Source of the DNA: Pirellulaceae bacterium
Lineage (GTDB): Bacteria > Planctomycetota > Planctomycetia > Pirellulales > Pirellulaceae
NCBI GenBank assembly: GCA_030744095.1
Contig: JASLRF010000547.1
Coordinates: 1 to 7,780 of the forward strand
DNA: 7,780 nucleotides
Reading direction: 5' to 3'
Within the stretch, counting starts at the first letter, position 1. The number at the start of each line of letters is the position of its first letter. The translations under genes were made by a program, and so were the position numbers. Below the pieces are notes generated by a model. The model ran no database searches and was not told the origin of the DNA. It saw nothing but the letters and a program-made list of their open reading frames with translations. This document shows, piece after piece, positions 7,082 through 7,780 of the stretch.

Positions 7082-7086
7082 CGAAA

Positions 7087-7132
7087 GTCGTGGTTCGCTC
7101 CGCGAACCAACGTTTTGTTCGCGACAAACGAC
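7087..7132 (+). other. Palindromic hairpin element between DUF1553 and DUF1501 genes
   Basis: TGGTTCGC (7091-7098) pairs perfectly with GCGAACCA (7102-7109) around the 3-nt loop TCC. Immediately after it, TTTGT (7114-7118) pairs with ACAAA (7124-7128). GTCGT (7087-7091) can alternatively pair with ACGAC (7128-7132), enclosing both. It occupies most of the 70-nt intercistronic gap and lacks a following T-run. This suggests an mRNA processing or differential-stability structure, or a dispersed palindrome, more than a terminator. Confidence 0.6.
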
Positions 7133-7151
7133 AATGACGAGGAACCAAGCC

Positions 7152-7780
7152 ATGAATCCCGCCGACGAATTCGTTCGCCTGGAAACGCGACGGCATTTTC
7201 TAGCTTCCAATGCAGTCGGCATCGGGGCGACCGCATTGGCCAGTTTGCTGGGTGACTCACCCGCCGCGGCGGCAGATAAATCCAGCAAGCGCAACGCGAA
7301 CGGCGGCATCGAGGGCATTCGGCATTTCGCGCCGACTGCGAAACGAGTCATCTTCCTCTTTCAATCCGGCGGTCTATCACAGTTGGACCTGTACGATTAC
7401 AAGCCTCGCCTTAAAGACCAGCTTGGAAAGAACCTCCCCGATAGTGTGCGGATGGAGCAACGCCTGACCGGCTTTACGAAAGACCAGAAAACGCTGCCCA
7501 TCGCGCCGTCGAAGTTTGTCTATCGGCAACGAGGAGAATCTGGTACGTGGTTCTCCGAATTGCTGCCGAATCTGGGCAAGCAAGCAGACGAGATTTGCCT
7601 CATCAACTCGGTTTACACCGAGGCGATCAACCACGATCCGGCTCGAACGCTGTTGCAGACCGGCGCCCAATTGGCAGGCAGACCCAGTGTTGGTGCCTGG
7701 GTCACATACGGGCTCGGCAGTCCCTGTCACGATCTTCCGGCGTTTATGGTGCTGACGTCGATCGGCAGTTGCAAGCGAAC
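7152..7780 (+). CDS. DUF1501 family protein, Tat-exported (5' part)
   Basis: The first 209 residues are present and the gene runs off the window; the full family length is about 450-500. DUF1501 (COG4102) is an uncharacterised secreted family related in fold to the alkaline phosphatase/sulfatase superfamily and normally encoded next to DUF1553 proteins. TRRHFLAS (residues 12-19), followed by a hydrophobic stretch to about 33, is a twin-arginine signal. Family motifs are RVIFLFQSGGLSQLDLYDYK (65-84), GTWFSELLPNLG (131-142), INHDPARTLLQTG (159-171), GRPSVGAWVTYGLGS (176-190) and LPAFMVL (195-201). The start is fixed by GAGGA eight bases before the ATG. The 70-nt spacer to the upstream cytochrome gene indicates a shared operon. 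Tat export implies folding before secretion, possibly with a metal bound. No disruption is seen in the visible part. Confidence 0.93.
   Translation, partial: MNPADEFVRLETRRHFLASNAVGIGATALASLLGDSPAAAADKSSKRNANGGIEGIRHFAPTAKRVIFLFQSGGLSQLDLYDYKPRLKDQLGKNLPDSVRMEQRLTGFTKDQKTLPIAPSKFVYRQRGESGTWFSELLPNLGKQADEICLINSVYTEAINHDPARTLLQTGAQLAGRPSVGAWVTYGLGSPCHDLPAFMVLTSIGSCKR

Overview
The window looks like chromosomal DNA of a member of the Planctomycetota, probably a Pirellulales/Rhodopirellula-type organism. The main evidence is a gene pair typical of that phylum: a secreted cytochrome protein with the PSCyt1–DUF1549–DUF1553 architecture, followed by a Tat-exported DUF1501 protein. A secreted sulfatase, moderate GC content, roomy intergenic spaces and short palindromic repeats between genes fit the same picture. 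This taxonomic placement is inferred from family content only.

Layout. Positions 1-193 hold a three-hairpin repeat (element A, 25-105) beyond the 3' end of a minus-strand gene (194-1882) for a secreted, probably TIM-barrel glycoside-hydrolase-like protein. A 262-bp divergent region separates it from a plus-strand formylglycine-type sulfatase (2145-3680). Next comes about 810 bp without an intact gene. It contains a possible terminator hairpin (3846-3867), a GC-rich self-complementary stretch (3903-3990), a second three-hairpin repeat in the opposite orientation (element B, 4113-4193), and a decapitated DUF1501 3' end (4204-4449). The PSCyt1–DUF1549–DUF1553 gene (4490-7081) and an intact DUF1501 gene (from 7152, cut by the window end) follow as a likely operon, with a palindromic hairpin element in their 70-nt spacer.

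How the genes may work together. Every intact protein carries an export signal. The sulfatase would remove sulfate esters, and the TIM-barrel protein could act on the same glycan. The DUF1553/DUF1501 pair is a cell-envelope redox-type system of unknown function that is often found near sulfatases in planctomycetes. A shared role in sulfated polysaccharide use is a reasonable inference, but the sequence does not show it.

Most notable observations. Elements A and B have exactly the same architecture (13-23-19-13-13 nt, total 81 nt) with largely different but fully compensated stem sequences, which is the mark of selection on structure. In addition, the DUF1501 relic begins about ten bases beyond the edge of element B, suggesting that the repeat lies at a rearrangement breakpoint.
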